DNA of 64,000 bases. Origin: Neopestalotiopsis rosae (lineage: Eukaryota > Ascomycota > Sordariomycetes > Amphisphaeriales > Sporocadaceae). Where the stretch lies: NCBI GenBank assembly GCA_023078685.1, contig JALGAS010000003.1, positions 1,116,001 to 1,180,000 of the forward strand, given 5' to 3'. Below are positions 1-11,873 of this stretch, one piece after another. A program made the translations under genes and the position numbers. The notes below the pieces were generated by a model. It was not told the origin of the DNA. It did no database searches and was given only the letters and a program-made list of their open reading frames with translations. Each line of letters begins with the position of its first letter. Positions within the stretch are counted from its first letter, which is position 1.

Positions 1-1116
<1,116 letters not shown>

Positions 1117-1942
1117 AGGGTGTGAGACAACCTCGGAAGAAAGAACGATTGATGAGGGTTATGATCGGGAATGCAAGGAATAATTCGGACTCATCCGGTT
1201 GAGCGGCTGAAAATAGTGTCATAGACAAAAGTGCAAATACTTGTAAACCCTGATTTGTGGCCGAAACGTTTCCGTGAAACCGTATAAAGAGTGATCAGTG
1301 CCCAATATTGTGCAATAGATGCCTGCCTAAGCAAGCCGCAACATGCAACCCGCGAAATCATTCCGGGCATTTTACATGTGTGGAAAGGAAAAAGTAGAGG
1401 GAAAGGGAAGAAAGTAAAGAGGAGAAAGAGACAATTGGTAACCGAGAACTTCCGGTTCTTCGGTTCAAACTGGAGCGATGGGTAGTTACCGAGAATGCCC
1501 GTCAATTCTCCGTACGTACCAAACCTACACTGACTTGCACACACCGAATACCTAGAAGTGTGGGATAGCATAAGTCAGCATGTGGCTTGACATTTGCCAG
1601 CATCGAGGCTGGTGGAAGCCATGTGGCTTGGACGCCCCGAAAGAGGCTAGACAACGTTGTCAGGACAACCACTCCGGGGTGGGGGCATTGAGTCGAGTCA
1701 GGGTATCTGCCAAAACAGTCAACAAGGTTTATCAGCGGCAAGTGATGGATACAATTTATTTGCCGATGTCCTGAACTCCACAGTGCTTGAGTGACACTTT
1801 CTTGCATCTTCAAACACGCGACTAACCCAGCAGGTATCTATTCTCGTCGTCGCCTTTTGGCTTTTTGCTTTTGCTTTGGACACCAATTCTGGAAACGAAC
1901 GCCATTCAGTAGAGACTTTGCAATTCAGGCAGGCAGTCCAAG
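1117..1942. other. Intergenic: enolase 3' UTR and checkpoint-kinase promoter
   Basis: No convincing coding sequence. The first part is AT-rich and should hold the enolase 3' UTR. The CT-rich stretch at about 1840-1940 is probably the 5' leader of the downstream gene. Short reading frames here have no protein-like composition. Confidence 0.6.
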
Positions 1943-4900
1943 ATGGCGCCTTCAGAAGACCCCGTCAACTTTGACGTGATCGAGGGTCAAAAGGAAAACA
2001 TCCAGTCGCTACCCGGTGGCCGCTCTGCCAAGAAGCTCGCACAGCTCTACTCGCCCACACCACTACAGCAAATTCCTACGCCCACAGAGATGAGAGATGC
2101 CAACGATCACACAAGAGCAGAGTACGAGGCCGAGATTGCGACTCTCGCCGACTCGGACGATCCTCTCGACGTCTACGACCGATATGTCAAGTGGACTTTC
2201 GACGCATACCCCTCGGCGCAAGCCACCCCTCAGTCACAACTTCACACGTTGCTGGAGCGTGCCACAAAGAGCTTCATTGGCTCATCACAATACAAGAACG
2301 ACCCAAGATACTTGAAGCTTTGGCTTCACTACATCCACTTCTTTTCTGACTCCCCGCGAGAGACTTTTATCTTCTTGTCCCGCAACGCCATCGGCGAGGG
2401 TTTGGCTCTCTTCTATGAAGAATATGCTGCATGGTTAGAAGGAGCTGGCCGCTGGGGTCAGGCGGAAGAGGTCTACAAGCTTGGCATTGAGCGAGAGGCC
2501 CGGCCAACATCACGTCTTTTGCGCAAGTTCAACGAGTTCGAGCAGAGACTGGCCGCACAGCCCGATGCAGATGATGCGCCTTCGTCGCCAGCACTTCCAG
2601 CCATGCGACCTGCACTCGCTGCCAGGATAGACCCTTTTGCTGGTGCTCGGACGGCTGATCCTCAAGCACCAAAGCCGAGTGCTGCCCCCTCAAAGCCGTC
2701 CAAGTCCAAGCTGGCCATCTTCTCAGACGCCGACGCAGCACCGCCGGCTCCCTCTGCCATGGGCTCGGGTTCCAAGGGATGGAACTCGATCGGAACAATC
2801 GCCGACCGCAAGAAGGAAAACACGATGGAGCCTCAGCCATGGGCGGGCCAAACATTAAAGGCGGGTGGAAAGAAGAGTACTGCCCCCAAGATGGCGATTT
2901 TTAGGGATGCGGTAAGTTCCCAAGTATTCCCTTCATCGCCTCGAACCAATTGTTGATGATCCTAGGACTAATGGTTGGCGGTTTTTTCGCACATGTGTAA
3001 TTCAGGCCCTAGCAAGAATAGCAGAGTCCCATATTGTCATTGCACCATCCAAGCACCAAGTGATAATCAACCCTGCCAATGGAAAACGAGAACGTGTTTA
3101 TATTAATCTAGAAGCCATATACCCAACCCCCGAGGAACCTGGAACCGAACTGAGTTTTGAAGAAGTCTGGGCCAGCCGCAAAGGCTGGCTGGATTGTTCT
3201 TGGGAAGATTATGAAACCGAGAACAATGACCTTGAAAACGAACAGGAGTCGATTCTTGGAAATGCTCAAATGAATGCGCTTAACAAAAAACTTGCTACCA
3301 AGCTGACTGTTCACCACGACGTGGTGGAGCTCGACGAGAATGGTGCTCTAAAGCAGCAGCAAAAGCCAAGCAAGCCCAAGAAGAAGAAAATGATGGAAGT
3401 CAATGAAACTCAGATCAGTAAGTGACATGACCTCACTATACAGAGATATTATATACTGACTTTATATCAACAGTCAAGGCCAAGCTGGACTCGCCACCAA
3501 AGCCAAAGATGCGGAAGCACAAGTCATCATCTGAACCGACCATGACGCTGCACACAAAAGCAGCTACGGACGAAATATATGATCTGTTCAATGCCCCTTT
3601 GCAGCCTGAAGGCGATGAGGAGCAGAGCGACGATGACGAGTACATGAGTGACGGCGACTACACCAGCGGAGGCGAGAGTACATGTACCACTCGTCAAATC
3701 GCCACAAGCGAGGCTGGTGACGATGATGAGGCCGATGCAAAGAGTCTGAGCGAATGGTCTGACTTTGAAGCTCAAAAGCACATTCCTCGTGCTAATGGTG
3801 AGGATGTGGACATGGAGGACAGGGACGGCGACGATGGCGTATCTGATGTCCTCGGCCCCGACGACGAGGATTATCCTCTCCCACGCCGCAATTTGTCCAC
3901 CCCGACGGACGATGATGATGATGATGACCCCAGGACCATGACTCGATTTGTCCCTATTCCGCCAGAGGACTATGTGCCCAATTCTCGGCCATTTAGGGAT
4001 CCGACCGAGATGGCTAACAACCGCTTGCCCTTCATGACCCCGATTACAGAACGCACCGAGTCTTCCCTTGGGTTCACTACTGCTGCCATTGCTAAATACG
4101 CTGCCACTCCTGCCTCTCACGATATCCTAGAGGAGGATGAAGAGGATGAAGAGGACGATGAGGATTTCGGCCCTCTCAGCAGCCCTCTTCGCGTCCTGGC
4201 TGATAGCCGTTCTCCAGACAACAAGATTGCACAACCCAAGTTTCAGAGACCCATTGGCAAACCTTCGGCGCCTCTCGTTCCAAAGGGACCCCTCATCACT
4301 GAGTTACAATGTAATCCTGTCGATGAAGTTGTACGAGAGCAGATCCTGCGCCTCATGCATCCGCCACTGGCCTCCTACTCCGGCTTCTTCGACCATCGCG
4401 ACACTCGCTGCAACCGCGGTGGTGAGATCCGCAGGTTCTCCAAGGCCAATGTCAAGGCCAACAAGCCTGGCAACAGTGATCGAAGCAGTATCGGCAACCC
4501 TATTGTGCTAGAGTTTCCTGAAGTCGAGTCAACTTACACGCTCAAGCGTGAGTTGGGAGCTGGCGCTTACGCCCCTGTCTATCTCGTGGAGAATTCCTGC
4601 CCCGGCGTGGACAGCGACGATGAAGCTGCACCTGTCGAGATGGGCAAGGGTGCTTTTGCTACCTCTCGGCGCTCTGCACAGGAAGCTCTCAAGATGGAAG
4701 TTCCGCCCACGGCTTGGGAGTTCCACATGATGCGTCTCACGGCCACGAGACTCGGCCCTCAACACAGGGCCACAGCCAGCATTAGCGCTGCACATGAACT
4801 ACACCTGTACCAAGACGAGGGCTTCTTGTTCCTGCAATACCACCCGTACGGCACCCTGCTCGACGTGGTCAACTTCTTCCGTGAGCAGCCTTCAGGCATT

Positions 4901-5581
4901 ATGGATGAGCCTATGGCCATGTTCTTCACCATTGAACTGCTTCGCACAGTCGAGGCTATGCACTCGAAGCAAATCCTCCACGGCGACTTGAAGGCCGACA
5001 ACTGCCTTCTGCGTCTCGACGCACTCTCTAGCGAGCACAACCTGAGCAGCCAATGGCGAGCCGACGGCAGTGGTGGCTGGGATGCGCGCGGTGTCGTGCT
5101 CATTGACTTTGGACGCGGTATTGACATGCGCGCTTTTGATCCCGACGTGCAGTTTATCGCCGACTGGAAGACGACCACAACCGATTGCGCCGAGATGCGC
5201 GAGGGACGTCCCTGGACCTGGCAGATTGACTACCACGGACTCGCCGGCATCATCCACTGTCTGCTCTTTGGTCGTTACATCGAGACGGTCCGTTGCGACC
5301 AAGGCGGCCTCGGCACCACGGCTGGTCGGCGGTACAAGATTCGCGAGAGTCTGAAGCGTTACTGGCAGACGGATCTGTGGTCCGGCTGCTTCGACCTGCT
5401 GTTGAACCCGGGCAGCTACGTTGAGAACGAGGACGGCGCTCGCATGCCTGTCAATAAGAGCCTGCGCGGCATCCGCGAGCAAATGGAGGTCTGGCTCGAG
5501 GCCAACTGCGAAAAGGGCCTGGGACTCAAGGCCCTCATGGGTCGCGTCGAGGGCTTTGCGAGCGCGCGGTCGAGGAAGTAG
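1943..5581 (+). CDS. BUB1: BUB1/Mad3-type (MadBub) spindle-checkpoint kinase
   Basis: Kinetochore kinase of the spindle assembly checkpoint. Model: exons 1943..2911, 3006..3417 and 3474..5581, giving 1162 aa; both introns are GTAAGT...CAG. The N-terminus has a KEN box at 17-19, followed by the Mad3/Bub1 TPR-like region (about 50-205). Then come LAIFSD (257-262), a second KEN (291-293) and MAIFRD (317-322), an ABBA-like/KEN/ABBA-like arrangement. A GLEBS-type Bub3-binding core, ELSFEEVWAS, lies near 371-380. A long acidic linker follows, then the kinase domain (about 815-1140): glycine loop LGAGAYAPVY, lysine K867 in ALKME, HGDLKADN with D965, and DFG with D1005. The catalytic residues are intact. 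HGD in place of HRD is usual for Bub1. Carrying both KEN boxes and a kinase makes it an unsplit Mad3+Bub1 protein. Confidence 0.95.
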
Positions 5582-6193
5582 GACAGCCGACGACCCCGTC
5601 GTTCCAAGGGCCGTTGAAACACTGGCTGCGTCCTATTCTTCTGTCGACGGTATGATGGACTGCTTTTTCCTCTTCTGGTTTCATCTTCTTCTCTCGCGGG
5701 CAATCATTGGCCTGATTTGGTTTGCGGTTTTTTTCATGAATGGAGGACACTAAAAATGGAATGGAAAGATACCACACGAAAACAGAACGAGTCATGGGAA
5801 GGGAAGCAAAAATCATCATTTGCGTATGAGGCGTTTCATTGGTATTCATCATAAGAGCTGCTATTGCAATCGGCTCGTTTTCTCCCTAGAAGGGAATTTT
5901 CAAGACTCCGTTCTCTCTGTCTCTTTTCCTGGCCTAGATCCTCATAGTCTGCCCCATGGTACATATACGGGAGATTGCCTTTCTCTCCTCTCCTTCTGTC
6001 TTTCATGTCGATATAGTACAATGGCGTTGGGGGTTGGTGGAGGTTTGTCCAATGTTTGGCTCTGCTTTTTTTTTACATACCCCGTTTTTTCTGAGCGATG
6101 CCAATATATGTTCTCTGCAACAACCAATATTTTGACATATGTGAACGCTTCGTGACTCGTGCTGCTTCTTCTTCTTCTTTGTGACTCCAGTCA
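5582..6193. other. Convergent intergenic region (3' UTRs)
   Basis: Lies between the ends of the checkpoint-kinase gene and the Apn1 gene, which face each other. T-rich and AT-rich tracts (for example around 6067-6075) fit 3' UTR and polyadenylation sequence. I see no coding or RNA gene. Confidence 0.6.
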
Positions 6194-7756
6194 TTACTCC
6201 GACCCGCTATCCTCATCCGCCTTCTTCTTCGCCTTGCCGCCAAAGTACGAGGCAATGCTCTTCTTGCCCTTGGCGCCCTTTTTGGCGTCCTTGTCGGCCT
6301 TGCGATCGACCTGGTCCTGGATCTTCTTGCGCTCCACCTCGCCCTCCTTTTGCAGCCTCTTTTCGAGGGCCTTGAACTCGTCCCCTTCGGGGTCCATGCC
6401 GATCAGGGACTCGAGCAGCTTGATCTCGTCGGCCCAGACCTGCTTGTCCTCGACCGACTTGCCGTCGGCGCCCTTGCGGTCGATGGGGGTCTCGAGCACC
6501 ATGGGCAGGCCGGCGAAGCCGTCCGTGTTGACGAGGCTGTGGAAGGCGCGCAGGCCGAGGAAGCCGGTGCCGATGTTGGCGTGGAGGTCGCGGTGCGAGT
6601 CGAGCGGGGCCTTGCTGTCGTTGATGTGGAAGGCGCGCAGGTAGGCGCGCCCGACGACGGCGTCGAACGAGGCCACGGTCTCGGCAAAGGCCTCGGGGGT
6701 CCGCAGGTCGTAGCCGGCGGCAAAGGCGTGGCACGTGTCGATGCAGACGCCGACGCGGGCCTTGTCGTCGACCAGGGCAATGATGTCGCGCAGGTCCTCC
6801 CACGTGGTGCCGACGACGTTGCCCTGGCCGGCCATGTTCTCGAGCAGCGTGACCACGCCCTCGGTGGCGGCGTGGGCCTTGTTGAGCTGGGACGCGATGC
6901 GCGCCAGGGCCGCCGGCCGCGGCTCGCCGTTGGTGTTGCCCGGGTGGAAGTTGTACAGGCGGATGCCGAGCTGCTCGCAACGCTTCAGGTCGTCGAGAAA
7001 GGCCGTGTAGGCCTGGTCAGCCTTGCTGCGCTCGGCCGCCGCCAGGTTGACGAGGTACGAGCCGTGGGGGACGCAGTGCTTGGCGGCGTCCCAGGCAGCC
7101 TCCCCTCCTTCGCCCTCCTCCTGTTTGATCTTTTGGTTGCCGCTGCCGTGCTTGCAGGCGTGGTGGAAGCCCGAGATGGCCTCGGGCGCCATGGGCGGGT
7201 TGTCCCACTTGCGCTGCGACTTGAGGAACAGGGCAAAGGCGTTGGCGCCAATGTGCGTCGCGTTGATCACGGCGTTTTGCACGCCTCCCGCCGCCGATAC
7301 GTGCGCGCCGACGTACATGGCCTTTTTGAGCGAGGCGACGGCCGTCCGGGGCGCCAAGGGCGGCATGTCTTCTGATGATTTGGATTTCTTTGTGGAGGCG
7401 GCGGTCGTCGTCGTCTTGCGCTTCTTGGCGGCTGGCTCTGGTTTCTTTTGCTCGGCTGCTACTGCTGCTGCTGCTTTCTTCGGTTCAGCCTTGACCTTCT
7501 TGGCTTTTGCCTTTTTCTTGTCTTCTTCCTCGTATTCTTCCTCCTCTTCCTCCTCTTCGTCTTCCTCGTCGTCGTCTTCTTCTTCCGAGGCGACGACCTC
7601 TACTTTGCGCTTGGTTGTCGTCCTCTTGGCCGCTGTCGTTGTGGCACCTCTGCTGCGAGCAGTAGTGGAGGCGGGCTTTTTCTCCTCTGTCTTGATCTCC
7701 GCCTTGGCCGTCGCAGCTGCTGCCGTTCGCTTGCGCGGCGACTGGCGTAGAGGCAT
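6194..7756 (-). CDS. APN1: AP endonuclease, endonuclease IV family (Apn1)
   Basis: DNA base-excision-repair enzyme that cleaves 5' to abasic sites and trims blocked 3' ends, using a zinc cluster. Intronless; 520 aa from the ATG at 7756. Residues 1-146 are a low-complexity tail rich in K, E and A, including a long glutamate run. The TIM-barrel domain starts at 147 with MYVGAHVSAAGG. Metal-ligand motifs are visible in order: GAHVS, HGSYLVNLA, LLENMAG, CIDTCHAFAAGYD, FHINDSK...HRDLH and LPMVLETP. The C-terminal tail is basic and contains KKSIASYF (498-505), which resembles a PCNA-binding PIP box with K in place of Q. The reading frame stays open upstream to an ATG at 7921, adding 55 hydrophobic residues. 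I chose 7756 because the protein from there begins with basic, nuclear-protein-like sequence. Confidence 0.95.
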   Translation of the reverse strand: MPLRQSPRKRTAAAATAKAEIKTEEKKPASTTARSRGATTTAAKRTTTKRKVEVVASEEEDDDEEDEEEEEEEEYEEEDKKKAKAKKVKAEPKKAAAAVAAEQKKPEPAAKKRKTTTTAASTKKSKSSEDMPPLAPRTAVASLKKAMYVGAHVSAAGGVQNAVINATHIGANAFALFLKSQRKWDNPPMAPEAISGFHHACKHGSGNQKIKQEEGEGGEAAWDAAKHCVPHGSYLVNLAAAERSKADQAYTAFLDDLKRCEQLGIRLYNFHPGNTNGEPRPAALARIASQLNKAHAATEGVVTLLENMAGQGNVVGTTWEDLRDIIALVDDKARVGVCIDTCHAFAAGYDLRTPEAFAETVASFDAVVGRAYLRAFHINDSKAPLDSHRDLHANIGTGFLGLRAFHSLVNTDGFAGLPMVLETPIDRKGADGKSVEDKQVWADEIKLLESLIGMDPEGDEFKALEKRLQKEGEVERKKIQDQVDRKADKDAKKGAKGKKSIASYFGGKAKKKADEDSGSE

Positions 7757-10700
7757 TGTCGTAAAAAGACTTGCCCGGGTTGATGCTGGTGACCTGACTT
7801 TTGTCTGCCCTTTTGACTGCAGCAATACCAAAAATACAATTTTTGGTGGTAGAACTTCAACAGCCCTTGCGAATGTAAACGAGAGAGAGACGAGAGTAAA
7901 GAGAATGACGAAATTTGGCAATTGGTCGCTGTTGCTACTACTGTCTGCGAGCTAGCTATCAGTTGATGATGTAAATGATGTCGGATGCCAACGAGCTACC
8001 AGATAACGCGCCAAGCTACGCGTCCCTGCGAGTGCCGTGTCGCGTTTTTTAAGTGGCTGCTTTCGGCTACCGCATTTGGCACATTTTGGCATTCTTGCAC
8101 GCAGCCAAATGATTCGTGTCATTGTTTTTTTTTTTTACCCCTTCATATAGTAAATCTGGTTATATAAGCCTTTTCTTTTCGTTCTTGTTGGAAGCTCGGG
8201 GTATCCATGGGCGAACTTATCCGCCAATGATATATAAATTTGAAGCACATTGGCTGCCTGTCTGGGGATTCTTCCTGCTATAACTCCGAGTATCTTTTTT
8301 TTTTTTTCTTTTTTTTTTTCAGAACAATCAAACTTTATGAGTTACCTTTATATTCCATTGCCGGAAGCACGCATTGGCATAATGGCGGCATACTTAAGAG
8401 AAGATGGAAGTTGCACTGTTTAAGATACACCCATTCCTGCGGGATACAGTATGACATATGTCTTTTGTGAGATGGTTCACAAAAGATAAAGTAGACGGGA
8501 CAACTTGCAACCGTGATAGGGAGGAGGTTGGGTGTACAATGTGATGTGTGGGTTGGATTCTAGAATTGCAGGTTTGTTGGTCAGATTGACAATATTCATA
8601 AGTCCTCTATGCGAGATAATGCAAGGTGTTCGAGGTATGTTGATCATTGCTTTGTAGCACGTGGTCACATATGTTTTTTTTCGGAAGTGGTTGACCGTTG
8701 ATTTACTTGCTCCTATCTTTTTCCCCATGTAAATTATTCATAGCAACAGGATTCGTTGGGTATGGCTGAATGCCAATGCCAATGCTGCTCCATCTCCTTC
8801 TCCTTCGGAAGACACAGGACAGTAAAAAAATTTAAGAGAGGGCCTCGGCTAGGCGAGGCAAGCGCGGAGAGCCGGAGACCTGCACTATGTATGCAATAAT
8901 GGGCCCAGATTGGCGGTGCTCGCAATCGTCGGCTCCGTTTGCATAGTACATACCCTGTGTTTCGGTACCATGAAAAGGGAAGATGGCCGCGAGACGGCTG
9001 CAAGTTGGATCGCGACCACTATTTTCTGGTGGGGGTTACAATGGAGTCGAGTGCTCCATGGATTTCTGGGATAATTGTGAGACTGGAGTCTTTGCCCGTT
9101 GCTCGGTGTCTGAATTCGTATCCCACCCGCGCTGCTCGCAGGTTCATTCTATGTAAAGTCGGGATCTAGGATTGAATCACTGTAATATCTTTGACCTACC
9201 GTAAGCAAGAAAAACCCATGGATCTACCTGACTGGCTGCTTTGTAGGATTACTGCGTCCAGGGTTGAGCCGGACGGATACATATCAGCGCTTCCGGGAGG
9301 GTTGTCACATTGTGAATAGAAATTTCGGATCATGCAACGGATTGACGAGGTCCCTGCATGGAGGCAGCTTGTCGAGCTTGTCGGTCACCCAAGAGACATT
9401 CTCAAGAGAGGAGAGAGGGCACACAATCCACTAATTGGCCGAGCCCTCTTGCTCATCGCCCACCTCCGCGCCGGCTAGCAGAAGCGGTCTTGTCGAATGG
9501 GGATGGAGAAGAGATGCCCATGCGTAACTGAGACCCTATTTTTCCAGCTTTACCTTTACTCAATAGTGTGTAATTGCAAACTATGGAGCACTGGAGTAGA
9601 ATATTCCATCACCGTTATGTTACGGGTTACGTGACATTTGTGTGTCTGGTGTGTGCGTGTGGTGTAGCTTTTTGCGGAGTAGTATACTTGCCCACTGCAT
9701 ACATGCATTTTGATGGCTGTTGGTGATAGTTGCCGTTGTATCCCTCGAAACACACGACACTCGACAATCTCTCAATTTTTTTCAACATTTGCTCACGCGA
9801 CCACTTTCCTGAATGAACCAAGAGTGTGAGTAGATTGGCTTGGCTGCACAAAACAAGCTCCATTGCCAAGGTCGGCTGGGCTGCAGACGAGGCAGAAGAA
9901 GGAAAGACTCGAGATGTGGCTTGCGTGGGTTCCATCGTGGAAGCTGGGCAGCGTGTGTGTTGGTGTACAAGCATACGTACGACGCCTGGGGAGGACACAA
10001 GTCGGCGGGGAGCGGGCGCTGGGCTTGCTGGGCTCTCGTGATGTCACCCTGGCACTGCATGCTGTCTAGCAGTGTTGCGCAGTGCCTAGTGTAGTATTGC
10101 CTCCCGCAGTTCCCATGGGTCAAGCCCGGGCTTGCTAGGTTGCTAGGCTTGCTCGACAATTTGTCCACTCCCGACCTGATACCGAGCACCACAGTCAGGG
10201 GGTCAGACAAAGTCCAGCCATCTGTAGCTGCAAGCATTGTGCAGTGCTACCTTAGCCTGGTCGCCCTAGCCGTGGGCTCTGGAAGCCAATTGACAACCAC
10301 ACGTGGGAGTTTTGCGCTTTCTGATTGGTCAATACCTCTTAAGCTTCTCTGCGCATCTTGGGCGAATCGCATGCGGCTCGTCATCTCCAGGGGAATCCTG
10401 ATGCCCACAATATGCCACAGAGATGCGCAACTCCCCCACTTCAACTGTACATATCGCCATTTTCAGATCATGATGTCTTTTTGGGGTCCTGCCCGTCCGG
10501 TGGCCTCGGTGGCCCTTTGCCTCCCATCCATGCTATCCCCATGTTAGAGTTCATCATGGGCAGATCACCGATGAGCCTTTGGTCAACTGCTGGCTCTTGA
10601 GCAGGAAAGAAGGAAAAAAAATCAAAAGCCATCGGGCCTTTGGCTGACCCCTCCACCCTCTTTAATGCTCCCACGAGGATGAAGGGAGACTCGCGAGTGG

Positions 10701-11873
10701 TCAGTTTCACATCAATGGCCATTATTCCGTAGGTCGAAGGATTGATTCAGCATTAAAACCAACTACCAGCTACACCACGTATCAATCTGAGTTTTGCCGG
10801 GCACGATGCTGCTCCATTCGCCAAGATCCCATCGGTATTGGCCGTTTTTGGGGTGTGGGGGGAGCAGCCGAATCAAGACTCTTTTTGGTCATGGAAATTA
10901 TGTACTTATGACAATGGATCGTATGAAAACCAAGAGGGAGAGACAAGAAAGCAGTGAGCAGCAGAGAGAGAACGTATCCGCTGTATTCCGTCGTCTGTAT
11001 CAATTGTAGGTACATTGAAGCCAAGTAGGCAAGGTAAGAAAATCCAAGGTATATCTGCCGCTGCCAATGTACTTTCAAGCACCTGCTAGTACCATAGTAT
11101 GCAGCCTCGATCCCTGCCATGTCGGGGATATGCGCCGGGCCCTGGCACGTTGAGCTACACTTTTAGCTACCGAACATGGCCAAAAAGAGATTTTTCTACA
11201 CCATAGTAGTCGCCGCTGGCCGCGCTATACTCTAGGTAACTGGACTTTATTGCGGGACCCTTTTCGTTCTGTCTTGCCGTAGCGTAGCAGTTTCCAAAAA
11301 ATCCACGAGCTCGGCCCTTCCATGTATGTATCCCGCCTCGTTCTTCGGATTTGTCCTGCTGTCTAGGTTAGGTTCTCGCTCGGTACCTGGTGCTGCTGTT
11401 CTGTGGAATAATAAAAATTATTATCCCATTATTCCACTGGACTGAACCGACTGACTGGCTGCACATGGACTGGGCCAACCTTCATATTTGACGGCATCTG
11501 CCCTTTGCAACTTCCCTCCTCCGCTCTCCTTCTCTTTTCTTTCTCTCCATCCTTCAAACACAACCTTCACCTCTAGAAGTTGTTCGAGGTTCGACGTCTG
11601 GTTTTCCCCACCAGCGTCTTTTGCACATTACCAACTTATCTTACAGTTGCTCAACAACTACCCTCTTACCTAGAAGAGAGAAAGAAGGAGTACAGCAAAA
11701 CAGATTCCAGATGCTGTAAGACTGTGACTTATTCAATTAAATCCCACAGCAACATCTCCGCAACAGAAATACCTGTATACATAATCTTCTCGCCATCATA
11801 CTACTACACTAAAAGGCAACAACTCAAAAAATCCACACCTCCCACCAAGAAAAACCGACACAACTCGCCCGTC
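7757..11873. other. Long divergent intergenic region between APN1 and the permease gene
   Basis: About 4.1 kb without a supportable gene. The largest open frames (9782..10237 on minus, 10140..10547 on plus) have no domain-like composition and overlap each other. There is a near-continuous T tract at 8295-8319. The right end (about 11400-11873) is CT- and A-rich and looks like the promoter and long leader of the permease gene. An E-box lies at 10300. No tRNA-like cloverleaf or internal promoter pair was found by eye. Confidence 0.55.
10300..10305. promoter_or_regulatory. CACGTG E-box, candidate phosphate-response site
   Basis: The palindrome CACGTG followed by GG sits about 1.57 kb upstream of the permease ATG. 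Yeast Pho4 and Neurospora NUC-1 bind CACGTG, and yeast GIT1 is under Pho4 control. A weaker CACGTT lies near 11146. The distance is large and a 6-bp match is common, so this is only a hint. Confidence 0.2.

Noticed and set aside
4979..5002. HGD replacing HRD in the checkpoint kinase catalytic loop
   Set aside because: Bub1 kinases normally have HGD; with K867 and DFG intact this is no sign of a pseudokinase.
6350..7375. 341-codon open frame on the plus strand within APN1
   Set aside because: Opposite-strand shadow of the GC-rich barrel-coding region.
8295..8319. Poly-T tract as a possible RNA polymerase III terminator
   Set aside because: No A-box/B-box pair or foldable small RNA could be found upstream on either strand.
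9782..10547. Overlapping 136-152-codon frames on both strands in the long intergenic region
   Set aside because: Mixed composition, no homology-like motif, and mutual overlap; treated as chance.
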